Assembly: GCA_003225175.1 (NCBI GenBank)
Contig: QIBA01000065.1
Span: 1 to 53,291, forward strand
DNA from: Acidobacteriota bacterium
Lineage (GTDB): Bacteria; Acidobacteriota; Terriglobia; Terriglobales; Acidobacteriaceae
DNA length: 53,291 nucleotides
Direction: 5' to 3'
The notes beneath the pieces are model-generated. The model made no database searches, was not told the DNA's origin, and saw only the letters and a list, made by a program, of their open reading frames with translations. Below are positions 1 to 8,334 of this stretch, one piece after another (the stretch's first letter is position 1; each line of letters begins with the position of its first letter). Made by a program: the position numbers and the translations under genes.

Positions 1-60
1 GCCCAGCCTGCCCTTTGCCGGAGCGATCTTGTCTCCGGCAGCCCTCTTGTCTTTCGCCAT
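1..60 (-). CDS. start of an off-window gene (partial, unknown)
   Basis: Only the first 20 codons are inside the window; the gene reads left off the edge. An ATG at 60-58 is preceded by AGAGGTGATC, which is almost fully complementary to the 16S rRNA 3' end, though about 13 bases separate GAGG from the ATG. The visible peptide begins MAKDKRAAGDK and is rich in Lys and Ala with no recognisable domain. It diverges from the SDR operon to its right. Function cannot be judged from this piece, and it could be a chance frame. Confidence 0.4.
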   Translation of the reverse strand, partial: MAKDKRAAGDKIAPAKGRLG

Positions 61-142
61 TCTTGGCTGATCACCTCTGATGAATTTTTCTGGATTGCGC
101 AAAACGAGTATGTTCTCGTATCGAACTCTGAATTGCAAACGG

Positions 143-253
143 GAACAGCGAACACGAAGGGCACGGAGGCGAAAGCGACGGTCCCGAAGACGAATCACGA
201 TTGCAAGCTTCGTGACCTCTTCCTTTCCTTTGTGACCTTCGTGTTCGCTGTTG
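143..253. repeat. paired inverted repeat (REPIN-like, CACGAAGG family)
   Basis: Two 27-base arms at 143-169 and 227-253 are reverse complements with four mismatches; the core is AACACGAAGGNCAC. The pair sits directly upstream of the first SDR gene. A frame could be read through it, but the repeat argues it is non-coding. A related pair built on CACGGAGGACAG lies at 12427-12488. Confidence 0.65.
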
Positions 254-276
254 GCTTTATCGCTACAATCTCGCGC

Positions 277-1134
277 ATGCCTCAAAACAAAGTTGCAGTT
301 GTTACCGGCAGCTCCAGCGGATTCGGTTTGCTCACTGTTGTCGAACTCGCCAAAGCAGGGTTCCTCGTGGTCGCAACCATGCGCGATCCTCAACGCCGGA
401 CGCGGCTGGACGCAGCCCTGGCGGCCGCCGGAAACAATCTGGTCTCGCAAATCGACGTCCGCCAACTTGACATAACAAATTTCGAAAAGATTCCTTCTGC
501 GATTTCCGAGATCGTGCGCGAACACGGCCGCATCGACGTTCTGGTGAACAACGCCGGCTTCGCCGTTGGCGGATTCGCCGAAGATGTTTTGTTGGAGGAA
601 CTGCGACTCCAGCTTGAGACTAACTTCTTTGGTCAAGTAGCGGTCACAAAAGCCGTCCTGCCGACGATGCGTGCACAGCGCTCTGGTCACGTCATCATGC
701 TTTCATCGATCCTCGGCTTGATGGGGCAGCCCGTGATCTCGAGCTATTGCGCTTCAAAGCACGCGCTCGAAGGATGGTCCGAGGCTCTACGAATCGAATT
801 GCGCTCGCTCGGAATCAAAGTGGTGCTGGTCGAGCCTGGCGCTTACAAGACCGATATTTGGACGCGTAACGTGCTGGTAAGCCGAGGCTCGACTGACGAC
901 AGTTCGCCAAACAAGGAACGGAGCCGTAGTTACGTTGCAGGAGTGAAAGAGTCGAAGCAGGAGATGGCGGACCCTGTGGAGGTCGCACATCTCATCACCC
1001 GGCTCGCGCAAGATCCTAACCCGCGGCTGCGCTATCGTGCGGGACGAGACGCCAAGATCGGCTACTTCATGCGCGCGCTGCTTCCCTGGAATATCTGGGA
1101 AGGTATGGTAGAGAAACGAACCAAAATCCGCTGA
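277..1134 (+). CDS. short-chain dehydrogenase/reductase (SDR)
   Basis: Classical SDR oxidoreductase of 285 residues, a cytosolic NAD(P)(H)-dependent enzyme of unknown substrate. Visible landmarks are the cofactor loop TGSSSGFG (10-17), the NNAG motif (91-94), Ser144 and the catalytic YCASK (Tyr157, Lys161). The TGSSSGFG loop and a long C-terminal part suit the retinol/17-beta-hydroxysteroid-like SDR group, but substrate cannot be read. The ATG at 277 is chosen because the SDR fold starts right there; a TTG at 133 would add 48 residues encoded by an inverted repeat. No good ribosome site is visible. It is followed by a second SDR whose ribosome site overlaps this stop codon, so the two are probably co-transcribed. 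Confidence 0.9.
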   Translation: MPQNKVAVVTGSSSGFGLLTVVELAKAGFLVVATMRDPQRRTRLDAALAAAGNNLVSQIDVRQLDITNFEKIPSAISEIVREHGRIDVLVNNAGFAVGGFAEDVLLEELRLQLETNFFGQVAVTKAVLPTMRAQRSGHVIMLSSILGLMGQPVISSYCASKHALEGWSEALRIELRSLGIKVVLVEPGAYKTDIWTRNVLVSRGSTDDSSPNKERSRSYVAGVKESKQEMADPVEVAHLITRLAQDPNPRLRYRAGRDAKIGYFMRALLPWNIWEGMVEKRTKIR

Positions 1135-1144
1135 GGAGATGTTT

Positions 1145-1861
1145 GTGAGCAGTCCATTGGAAGGCAAGCTTGCTGTAGTGACCGGCGGAAGCCGCGGCAT
1201 TGGGTTGGCGATAGCAGCGAAACTAGCGGAACTCGGATGCGAAGTGGTGATCACTGCGCGCAAACGTGATGAACTCGAAAAAGCTGCGCAAAGCATTCGT
1301 AAGGGCGGCGCGAAATGTGAGGGCATTCCCTGTGATGTGAGTTCACTCGCGGACGTTCAGCGACTCGCCGATAAGCTCAGCGATCGTAGGAAAAGGCTCA
1401 AGATCGTAATCAACAATGCCGGAGTCGGTGGATTCTCCGCCCCACTCCACGAAACTGATCCTGAAACATGGGACAAGATCATGAATACCAATCTGCGCGG
1501 CGTGTACCACATGATCCGTGCTTTTGCTCCGGCTCTGATCGCAAACGGCGGCGGCGACATCGTCAACATCTCTTCACTCGCAGGAAAGAATGCGCTCCCG
1601 AACGGTGCAACTTATTCGGCGTCGAAATGGGGATTGAATGGCCTGTCTTATTCCGTTGCGGAGGAGTTGCGTGGACATAACATTCGCGTAACCGTCGTCT
1701 GTCCAGGGTCCGTGAATACCGATCTCAGCCCGCACACCGGTAAGAACACGAGCAAGATGTTGCAGCCCGGAGATATTGCGCACGTGGTTGGAATGGTTGT
1801 GACACAGGCGTCGCAGTCGTTCGCTAGCGAGATACTCCTCCGACCTACACAAAAACCATGA
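1145..1861 (+). CDS. short-chain dehydrogenase/reductase (SDR), FabG-like
   Basis: A 238-residue classical SDR. It has TGGSRGIG (13-20), NNAG (90-93), Ser144 and YSASK (Tyr157, Lys161), so the catalytic set is intact. The general look is that of 3-oxoacyl-ACP reductase-type SDRs, but many acidobacterial paralogs exist and the substrate is unknown. An ATG at 1139 touches the GAGGAG ribosome site, whereas the GTG at 1145 is spaced six bases from it, so GTG is preferred. The stop overlaps the next ATG (ATGA, 1858-1861), which indicates translational coupling. Confidence 0.9.
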   Translation: MSSPLEGKLAVVTGGSRGIGLAIAAKLAELGCEVVITARKRDELEKAAQSIRKGGAKCEGIPCDVSSLADVQRLADKLSDRRKRLKIVINNAGVGGFSAPLHETDPETWDKIMNTNLRGVYHMIRAFAPALIANGGGDIVNISSLAGKNALPNGATYSASKWGLNGLSYSVAEELRGHNIRVTVVCPGSVNTDLSPHTGKNTSKMLQPGDIAHVVGMVVTQASQSFASEILLRPTQKP

Positions 1862-2400
1862 AGTTCTCCGTACTCTTGCTTTCGGCAGGCATGCTGCTGG
1901 CCGGTCACTTGAAAAATACAAGCTTCTCATTCACTGGAACAGTCAGCCACGGTGAGTCGTTTTCACACAAATTGCCGAATGGCCTGTTGTTCGAACTACA
2001 GCCCACGGACTGTGGATGGATGGTCAGCATTCATCCGCCAGGCGTTTCGAATCAAGATTACTTGTGGCCGGAAAATCCTCCGGTGCGGCAGAAGAACGAA
2101 CTCTTCCTGGACGATGAATACGATGGGGATTGGGAAGCGCCGCTGAAACACGTTCATACGATCTATTTCGCTCGGACGCGGCAGCAAGCCCAACGGAAGC
2201 TCGACTGGATTGATGCCTTCGAACATGGCGATTATCAAAGAGCCGATAAGTTAGATTTGCGGCAGTCGGCTTTGGGAGAAGCCAAGCTTTTCGTTGTTGG
2301 TTACAAGAAGACGGTCATGGAACAAAAGATCGTAGCCAACCCGAAAGACCACTGGTGCGCCGACGACTTGCGGTTCCGCGTTGTAGTATCACGATGGTGA
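1858..2400 (+). CDS. exported protein of unknown function
   Basis: A 180-residue protein with a short hydrophobic N-terminus (MKFSVLLLSAGMLLAG) that looks like a signal peptide. The rest is hydrophilic and Trp/Asp-rich, with two cysteines (near residues 52 and 167) that could form a disulfide outside the cytoplasm. I do not recognise a domain. The start overlaps the upstream SDR stop by four bases, and its stop overlaps the next gene start (ATGGTGA, 2394-2400), so it is the third member of a tightly coupled operon. Confidence 0.75.
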   Translation: MKFSVLLLSAGMLLAGHLKNTSFSFTGTVSHGESFSHKLPNGLLFELQPTDCGWMVSIHPPGVSNQDYLWPENPPVRQKNELFLDDEYDGDWEAPLKHVHTIYFARTRQQAQRKLDWIDAFEHGDYQRADKLDLRQSALGEAKLFVVGYKKTVMEQKIVANPKDHWCADDLRFRVVVSRW

Positions 2401-3119
2401 AGCTCGCATCCGACCACAACTCAACTCCGCAGACGCTGCTGATCGATGCCGATGACACGCTCTGGGAGAACAACGTCTACTTCGAGCGGGCGATCGCCGA
2501 TTTCATCTCGTTCCTGAATCATCACGAGTTCACTCCGCAGCAAGTACGCGAAAGGCTGAACGAAGTCGAGCGGGACTCAATCAAGACACACGGATACGGC
2601 GTTCACAGCTTCGCCAATGCACTGTGCAATACCTTCGAGTGCCTGAGTGTGGAGCGCCTGACGGAGGAGTTACGCGAGCGGATTCGCGCATTCGCTCTGC
2701 GCATTGCCGAGCATCCGGTGGAGATCATCGCCGGAGTTCCGGAGACGCTTCAGCACCTAGCCGGTCGTAGGCATCACTTGATCCTGATGACGAAAGGCAA
2801 TCCAGCGGAGCAAACGTCGAAAGTCGAACGATCCGGACTGAACAACTATTTCGCGGCAATCGAAGTCGTTGCGGAGAAGAACGCGAATGCGTACCAGAGC
2901 GTCGCCGAAAAATATGCGCTGGACACGGACGTCACCTGGATGGTCGGCAACAGCCCGCGCTCAGACGTGAACCCCGCGCTGGAGGCCGGACTCCATGCCG
3001 TCTTCGTGCCGCATGACATGACTTGGGTGCTCGAGCACGAGGAACTCGCGGCGCCCATGAAGGCAGGACAACGCCTGCTAAAGCTGGACCGATTTGCAGA
3101 CCTCACAGCCCATTTTTGA
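2394..3119 (+). CDS. HAD-superfamily hydrolase
   Basis: A 241-residue haloacid-dehalogenase-fold hydrolase, probably a small-molecule phosphatase. Motif I is DADDT (nucleophile Asp18, Asp20), motif II the Thr of LILMTKGNP, the conserved Lys is in VAEKN, and motif III is GNSPRSD. The helical insert after motif I marks a C1-cap member of the YjjG/haloacid dehalogenase group. The ATG at 2394 is preferred over a GTG at 2355 because motif I then lies at the usual distance from the N-terminus and the start overlaps the previous stop. Substrate unknown. Confidence 0.88.
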   Translation: MVKLASDHNSTPQTLLIDADDTLWENNVYFERAIADFISFLNHHEFTPQQVRERLNEVERDSIKTHGYGVHSFANALCNTFECLSVERLTEELRERIRAFALRIAEHPVEIIAGVPETLQHLAGRRHHLILMTKGNPAEQTSKVERSGLNNYFAAIEVVAEKNANAYQSVAEKYALDTDVTWMVGNSPRSDVNPALEAGLHAVFVPHDMTWVLEHEELAAPMKAGQRLLKLDRFADLTAHF

Positions 3120-3499
3120 AGCACCGTCCATTGGGAAACGCTGCCGCAGTCTAGTCCTCCGCTTACGAAAAGGAACATCTCCTGGTATAGGCCCTGAATT
3201 CACTGCTAATTCACTGTTATTCACTGATAAATTCGGCGAACTTTTGTGCTACCCCAGTGTTTATGCGGTCTGCGCCGGTTTTTGCTCCCCGAGCTTTTCA
3301 AAATTCACTGTTTTTTTCGCTGTTAGCAGTGAATTGGCTACTTCAGCGACTCAAACGCGGATAGCTTGATAAACTGGGATTTCCACAGGTCCCGTAGGGA
3401 CCCTGGGTTCCTTTCAAGGGTTGACTGAAGGCAACTTTCGTCCCCGCCTGGGTTTATTTCTCCTTGAGAACTGGTGTATTTTTCAGCCGGAGACAGTTT
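3120..3499. other. intergenic region with repeated TTCACTG
   Basis: No convincing gene. Three direct copies of TTCACTG begin at 3199, 3210 and 3220, roughly one helical turn apart; a fourth is at 3304-3310 and an inverted copy (CAGTGAA) at 3327-3333. The 12-base ATTCACTGCTAA near 3198 has its exact reverse complement ending at 3334. A perfect six-base stem, GGTCCC-gta-GGGACC, lies at 3388-3402. A small frame can be read at 3094-3369 but overlaps the HAD gene and has no ribosome site. Confidence 0.55.
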
Positions 3500-5548
3500 A
3501 TGCGCTTGAATCAGAGACTCTGGATTTGGCTGCTGCTGGCTATGGTTCTGCTATCCGCCCTTGGCCTCGTCGCTGAAAAGAAGAAGAGAAAATCCAAAGA
3601 TCAGGCGAACCCTTCGGCCATGCAGATGGACGAGCAGAAGCGTGCCGTCCATGTGCTGAACCGATTTACATTTGGTCCCCGCCCTGGCGATGTCCAACGA
3701 GTCGACGCGATCGGCATTGATAAATGGTTCGAACAGCAACTGTATCCAGAAAAAATCAATGACTCCGCACTGGAAGCCAGGCTGGCTCCTTTCCGCACAC
3801 TCAGGATGAAGACCGATGAGCTGGTGAGGGACTTCCCGCCGCCGCAAGTAATCAAGGCAGTTGAGAATGGTCGGGCTTCAATCCCTCGCGATCCGCAGGA
3901 GAAGGCGATCTACCAGGCTGCGATGGATCGCCAGCGACAGAAACAAGAGGCCAAGCAGGAAGCCGCCGAGTCTCAGAACAATCCGGATGCGAATGCGAAC
4001 GATCCCGGCAAGCCGCGACGCAACGGACGTGAGCTCGAAGACGGTATGTATGCCTCTCTGAGTGCCGACTCGCTCCTGAGCGAACCTCCTGATCAGCGCT
4101 TCAAAGACTTAATGAAGATGCCTCCCGATGACATGCGGGCAGTAGCCAGATCGCTGAATCAGCAGGAACGGGATCGCATGATGGATGGACTCACACCGCA
4201 GCAGAAAGAAACGCTACAGGCGCTGGTAAACCCGCAATCAGTTGTGCAGGGAGAGCTCACGCAGGCGAAGCTCCTGCGCGCTATCTACAGCGAACGCCAG
4301 CTCGACGAAGTGATGACCGACTTTTGGATGAATCACTTCAACGTCTTCATCAACAAAGGTCCTGATCGCTACATGCTCACGTCGTATGAACGCGACGTGA
4401 TTCGCCCGCATGTCCTGGGCAAATTCAAGGATCTCCTGGTCGCGACGGCGAAAAGTCCGGCCATGCTCTTTTATCTCGATAATTGGCAAAGCATCGGTCC
4501 AAATTCTGACCAGGCGCGCTTTGGTGGCCAACGGCCCGGAAAAGGCCGCTTACGGCGCGGACCGTTTGGCATGATCGTGTACCAGCCGCCGAGACCAAGA
4601 CGAGAACAGACGCCGCAACAAAAAACCAAACGTCCCAGCGGACTGAATGAAAACTACGCGCGCGAGATCATGGAGCTCCACACACTCGGCGTTGATGGCG
4701 GTTACACGCAAAAAGACGTCACAGAATTAGCCAAAATTCTCACCGGCTGGACAATCGAAAAGCCGCAGCAGGGCGGCGAGTTCAAGTTCGACGAACGCAG
4801 GCACGAGCCTGGCAAGAAGAAAGTACTAGGCAAAGAGTTTAAAGAGGGCGCTGAAGGCGAGGCCATGAAGGCGTTGGATATGCTCGCGCATCACCCTGCC
4901 ACGGCGAAGTTCATTTCGAAGAAGCTGGCGATGCGTTTCGTTTCAGACGACCCGCCGGAATCCCTTGTCCAGCGCATGGCCAAGACATTCCACGACAAAG
5001 ATGGAGACATTCGCGAAGTCCTGCGCACGATGTACAACTCGCCTGAGTTCTGGGCTCCGGAATCATATCGAGCCAAGGTGAAGACGCCGCTCGAATTCGT
5101 GGTTTCTGCAGTGCGCGCTTCGGGAGCGGATGTAGCTAACCCGCAACCGCTCGTGAACCAATTGCAGAAGCTGGGTATGCCGCTTTATGGCATGCAGCCG
5201 CCAACGGGGTATCCCATGAAGGCAGAAGCCTGGGTGAACTCGGCTGCGCTGCTGAACCGTATGAATTTTAGCCTGGCGCTCGCAAGCGGCAAGCTGCCGG
5301 GAATTCAGTGGAATCCGGCAGCGAGTGTCGATCAAAATCAGCTTCCCAGTGATCCTGCAGGAGCGCTGGCGAATTTTGAAACTGCATTCCTCGAGGGAGA
5401 TGTCTCGAAGCAGACGCACGCGACGATACTTAACCAGCTGAACGATCCGCAGGCAGCGATGCGCAACAACATTCCGGGAGCACAAGGTACAAACTTCCGG
5501 TTGATCGGCGGGTTGTTGCTCGGGTCCCCGGAGTTCCAGCGTCGCTAG
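3500..5548 (+). CDS. exported DUF1800 family protein
   Basis: A 682-residue protein with an N-terminal hydrophobic signal segment (residues 6-25) followed by a Lys-rich stretch. Family hallmarks are LNRFTFGPRPGDV, FWMNHFNVF, ENYAREIMELHTLGVDGGYT and an HHPATAKFISKKLAMRF stretch near the C-terminus. A charged Gln/Asn/Arg-rich insert occupies roughly residues 140-240. DUF1800 proteins are usually encoded beside DUF1501 proteins, as here; the biochemical role is not established. The ATG at 3500 has a GGAGA site six bases upstream, whereas a TTG at 3464 has none. The next gene starts 84 bases downstream in the same direction. Confidence 0.9.
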   Translation: MRLNQRLWIWLLLAMVLLSALGLVAEKKKRKSKDQANPSAMQMDEQKRAVHVLNRFTFGPRPGDVQRVDAIGIDKWFEQQLYPEKINDSALEARLAPFRTLRMKTDELVRDFPPPQVIKAVENGRASIPRDPQEKAIYQAAMDRQRQKQEAKQEAAESQNNPDANANDPGKPRRNGRELEDGMYASLSADSLLSEPPDQRFKDLMKMPPDDMRAVARSLNQQERDRMMDGLTPQQKETLQALVNPQSVVQGELTQAKLLRAIYSERQLDEVMTDFWMNHFNVFINKGPDRYMLTSYERDVIRPHVLGKFKDLLVATAKSPAMLFYLDNWQSIGPNSDQARFGGQRPGKGRLRRGPFGMIVYQPPRPRREQTPQQKTKRPSGLNENYAREIMELHTLGVDGGYTQKDVTELAKILTGWTIEKPQQGGEFKFDERRHEPGKKKVLGKEFKEGAEGEAMKALDMLAHHPATAKFISKKLAMRFVSDDPPESLVQRMAKTFHDKDGDIREVLRTMYNSPEFWAPESYRAKVKTPLEFVVSAVRASGADVANPQPLVNQLQKLGMPLYGMQPPTGYPMKAEAWVNSAALLNRMNFSLALASGKLPGIQWNPAASVDQNQLPSDPAGALANFETAFLEGDVSKQTHATILNQLNDPQAAMRNNIPGAQGTNFRLIGGLLLGSPEFQRR

Positions 5549-5632
5549 AGGTCCATACAGCGTTGTAGAGATGCAGTCGCCACGGCGGACGTCTCCACGA
5601 TGCGTTAAATGAGTTCGAATGTAGGAGCAGTT

Positions 5633-6889
5633 ATGGCGATCACAAGAAGAGCATTCATGAAGGGCGGCGCCGTTGCGTTAGTTGGCACCGCTGCTGTGCC
5701 GAGCTTCCTCACCCGGGCGGTGTATGGCTCAACAGCCCCCCTAGGCGGGAAGAAGCGTCTTGTTGTGCTCTTTCAACGCGGGGCTGCCGACGGTTTAAAC
5801 ATCGTCGTCCCACACGGAGCGCAGGCTTATTACGCCATGCGTCCGACGATCAACATTCCGCCTCCGTCGCGGTCACAGCTTTCGGCTATCGATCTGGATG
5901 GCTTTTTCGGACTGCATCCATCGATGGAAGCGTTCAAGCCATTATGGGACCAGGGACATCTTGCGATTATCCATGCCGCTGGCTCTCCCGATGAAACTCG
6001 TTCTCATTTCGACGCGCAGGACTTCATGGAATCTGGAACGCCGGGATTGAAGTCCACAGAAGACGGATGGCTGAATCGCGCCATGCACACCGGGGACCCG
6101 AAGCAGCATTCCCCTTTCGGGGCCGTCGCTCTGAGCACAGCGCTGCCGCGCACGCTTGCTGGCAAGTTCCCTGCCGTAGCCATCAGCAACATCAACGACT
6201 TCGGCGTGGGCGGACGAAATCCCAACGCAGCTCCGATCAGTAACACATTTGAAGCGATGTATGCGCAGTCCGTTGACAGCGTGCTTCACGGTACCGGCCA
6301 GGAAACATTCGAGGCTGTAAAGATGCTCAAGGCAGCAGACCCAGCGCGCTACACCCCCGCTCCGGGAGCAAATTATCCCCGCGGCCGCTTTGGCGACAGT
6401 CTGCGCCAGGTCGCGCAGTTGCTCAAAGCCGATCTTGGAGTAGAAGTAGCCTTCGCCGATATCGGCGGCTGGGATCACCACGTCAACGAAGGCAACACTC
6501 AAGGGCAACTTGCGAATCTTCTCCGCGAGTTTTCCCAGTCGATCGCGGCCTTTTGGAATGACGTTGGAGATCTTGGCGAGAGCACCGTGCTAGTCTCGAT
6601 GTCGGAGTTCGGGCGCACGGCACGCCAAAATGGAACCGGCGGCACCGATCATGGACACGCCAACGTGATGTTCGTTGTTGGCGGGCCAGTACGCGGTGGC
6701 AGGGTGTATGGCCGCTGGCCAGGCCTCGAGCAATCCCAGCTTTACCAGGGAAGGGATCTGGCGCTCACTACTGACTTTCGACAGGTTCTCGGCGAGATGG
6801 TGTATCACCATCTTGGGAATCGCGATCTAACAGAAGTTTTTCCTGGGTTCCAGAACAGTCCAAACCGTTTCTTAAAGATCCTTGGATAA
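5633..6889 (+). CDS. Tat-exported DUF1501 family protein
   Basis: A 418-residue protein beginning MAITRRAFMKGG, a twin-arginine signal followed by a hydrophobic stretch ending near TRAVYG. Its body is DUF1501, a sulfatase/alkaline-phosphatase-like fold: note QRGAADGLN, DIGGWDHH and SEFGRTARQN followed by GGTDHGHA. The ATG at 5633 has an AGGAG site six bases upstream and gives a proper Tat leader; the ATG at 5609 lacks a site. It almost certainly works with the DUF1800 protein encoded just upstream, outside the cytoplasm, but the reaction is unknown. Confidence 0.9.
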   Translation: MAITRRAFMKGGAVALVGTAAVPSFLTRAVYGSTAPLGGKKRLVVLFQRGAADGLNIVVPHGAQAYYAMRPTINIPPPSRSQLSAIDLDGFFGLHPSMEAFKPLWDQGHLAIIHAAGSPDETRSHFDAQDFMESGTPGLKSTEDGWLNRAMHTGDPKQHSPFGAVALSTALPRTLAGKFPAVAISNINDFGVGGRNPNAAPISNTFEAMYAQSVDSVLHGTGQETFEAVKMLKAADPARYTPAPGANYPRGRFGDSLRQVAQLLKADLGVEVAFADIGGWDHHVNEGNTQGQLANLLREFSQSIAAFWNDVGDLGESTVLVSMSEFGRTARQNGTGGTDHGHANVMFVVGGPVRGGRVYGRWPGLEQSQLYQGRDLALTTDFRQVLGEMVYHHLGNRDLTEVFPGFQNSPNRFLKILG

Positions 6890-6922
6890 GCACTAAGCGG
6901 CCTTCATTTGAATCTCAAAGAA

Positions 6923-6942
6923 CGGAGCGTCCGGGCGCTCCG
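6923..6942. terminator. hairpin between convergent genes
   Basis: CGGAGCG and CGCTCCG form a perfect seven-base stem with a six-base loop, in the short gap between the convergent DUF1501 and GDH-like genes. There is no strong T-run, so the terminator call is tentative. Confidence 0.3.
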
Positions 6943-6974
6943 GTGTGTTGCGTGAATTGTCTTCGAGTTTCCGA

Positions 6975-8231
6975 TCACGCCACGCGTAAACGCTCGCAGC
7001 GCGCCACTCGCTCGATCGCAATCGCATACGCAGCAGTACGTAAACTGATCTGGTTTCGGCGGCTGCGCTCGCCCACTTGTTCGTAGGCTCGGAGCAGGCC
7101 TGTTTCAATCTCCTGTTGAATCTTTTCTGCTTTAGGCGACGATCGCTGAACCATGCTCGACCATTCTGCATTGGCGGCCAGAACTTCGGCGACGCTGCCA
7201 ACCAGATCGGGAACAACCAATATCCCCTGCTTTGCCAAGTGATGATCGGCGTCGGGGGTGATCACCAACTCCGAGGTCTCGACTACAAGCTTCGCCTGTA
7301 ACTGAGCGGCAACTGCACAATTCAGAGTTCCCTCAGGTGCGCCAAGCGCAAGCACGTCACAATCCAACGCGTGCACGTCGATGGTTTCGGCAGCGCCCTC
7401 GAAGCCAGTCAGCGAACCGGTGCGAGACAGGTGAGCGCCAAGCGAATGCAAATGGATGCCAGTCGAACAGCGCAAGCCGCCACCCGCCTCGGAAATTGCG
7501 ACGATTACACAGCCGAGTCGGTCCAAGGCAGACGCGATATGGAACGCACTTCGATCCAGCGAAGCTACAGCGACTCGAAGGCCATTGAGAGACATGCCGC
7601 TATCCCGCGCAGCTCGGGCTATCAATGCCGCCGTGGCCGCTGCAAAGAGCTTTTCCCGCTCTGGTAAACCTCCATTTCGGAGAGGCTTTCCGAGAACGGG
7701 AACTAGAGAGTCCTTTTGCAGCGCAGAGTACTCATCTGCGATCCACGACATCGTTTCCGAGCCGGCGTTCACTCCGGGCGCACATACGTCGTGATAGATG
7801 CCAAGCATTTCCCGAAGTCGCGCTCCGTAGCGGCGTGCCAGGCGCTCGAATTCGCCATGGTTGAGTTGTGCCGGATCGCAGGCCACTCCGCCAGCAGCCC
7901 CGCCGAAGGGAATATTGGCAACGGCGCAGCGCCAGGTCATTGATTCCGCCGCTGCGCGAAGTGTCTCTAGTTCGAGACCACTTTGGAAGCGGAGTGCGCC
8001 GATTAAGGGTCCGCGTACGCCACTATGCTGTACGCGGTATCCACGGAAAAGTTGAAGTCGAGCGTCGTCGCGGCGCAAGGGCACTTCAATGGTCAATTCC
8101 CGCGATGGAACTGAAAGGAGCCAGCGCATTTCAGCGTGCAATCCGAGCCGGTCGGCAGCCATGTCGAAGTATCGGCGTATGTGCGAGGATCCGGATTCGC
8201 GCCTTCCAACTGCTGCCGTCCCCTGAGCCAT
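6975..8231 (-). CDS. glutamate-dehydrogenase-like protein, active site lost
   Basis: A 418-residue protein that follows the Glu/Leu/Phe/Val dehydrogenase layout end to end: GYRVQHSGVRGP, LRFQSGLEL, SMTWRCAVANIPFGG, APGVNAGSETMSWIADEY, GKPL. The chemistry is missing. The positions that in GDH carry the two substrate-binding lysines, the catalytic lysine and the catalytic aspartate (C. symbiosum K89, K113, K125, D165) read Ile77, Arg101, Ala113 and Gly153 by motif alignment. The Rossmann glycines (GxGxxG) are replaced by ASLDRSA (223-229). Yet the frame is open and full length. It is therefore a likely pseudoenzyme, perhaps a regulatory subunit of a true GDH elsewhere, as non-catalytic GDH subunits are known. 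ATG start at 8231. Neighbours give no further clue. Confidence 0.8.
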   Translation of the reverse strand: MAQGTAAVGRRESGSSHIRRYFDMAADRLGLHAEMRWLLSVPSRELTIEVPLRRDDARLQLFRGYRVQHSGVRGPLIGALRFQSGLELETLRAAAESMTWRCAVANIPFGGAAGGVACDPAQLNHGEFERLARRYGARLREMLGIYHDVCAPGVNAGSETMSWIADEYSALQKDSLVPVLGKPLRNGGLPEREKLFAAATAALIARAARDSGMSLNGLRVAVASLDRSAFHIASALDRLGCVIVAISEAGGGLRCSTGIHLHSLGAHLSRTGSLTGFEGAAETIDVHALDCDVLALGAPEGTLNCAVAAQLQAKLVVETSELVITPDADHHLAKQGILVVPDLVGSVAEVLAANAEWSSMVQRSSPKAEKIQQEIETGLLRAYEQVGERSRRNQISLRTAAYAIAIERVARCERLRVA

Positions 8232-8334
8232 CGATCACTCCTGAGAACCCTGAGACAGCTGCACTAATCGTGCAGCACCTCTTGACCAACCTTAGATGCA
8301 ATCCAGAGTTGCTGGAGAGAGTTGCTGAAGCGGA

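Noticed and set aside
133-276. 48-codon N-terminal extension of the first SDR from a TTG
   Set aside because: It is encoded by a paired inverted repeat, has no ribosome site, and the SDR fold begins at the ATG at 277.
3094-3369. Small open frame after the HAD gene
   Set aside because: It overlaps the HAD gene and runs through the TTCACTG repeats, and has no ribosome site or recognisable domain.
5942-6508. Long antisense frame inside the DUF1501 gene
   Set aside because: The plus-strand frame has clear family motifs; the antisense product is Arg/Cys/His-rich and unlike any protein, a codon-bias shadow.
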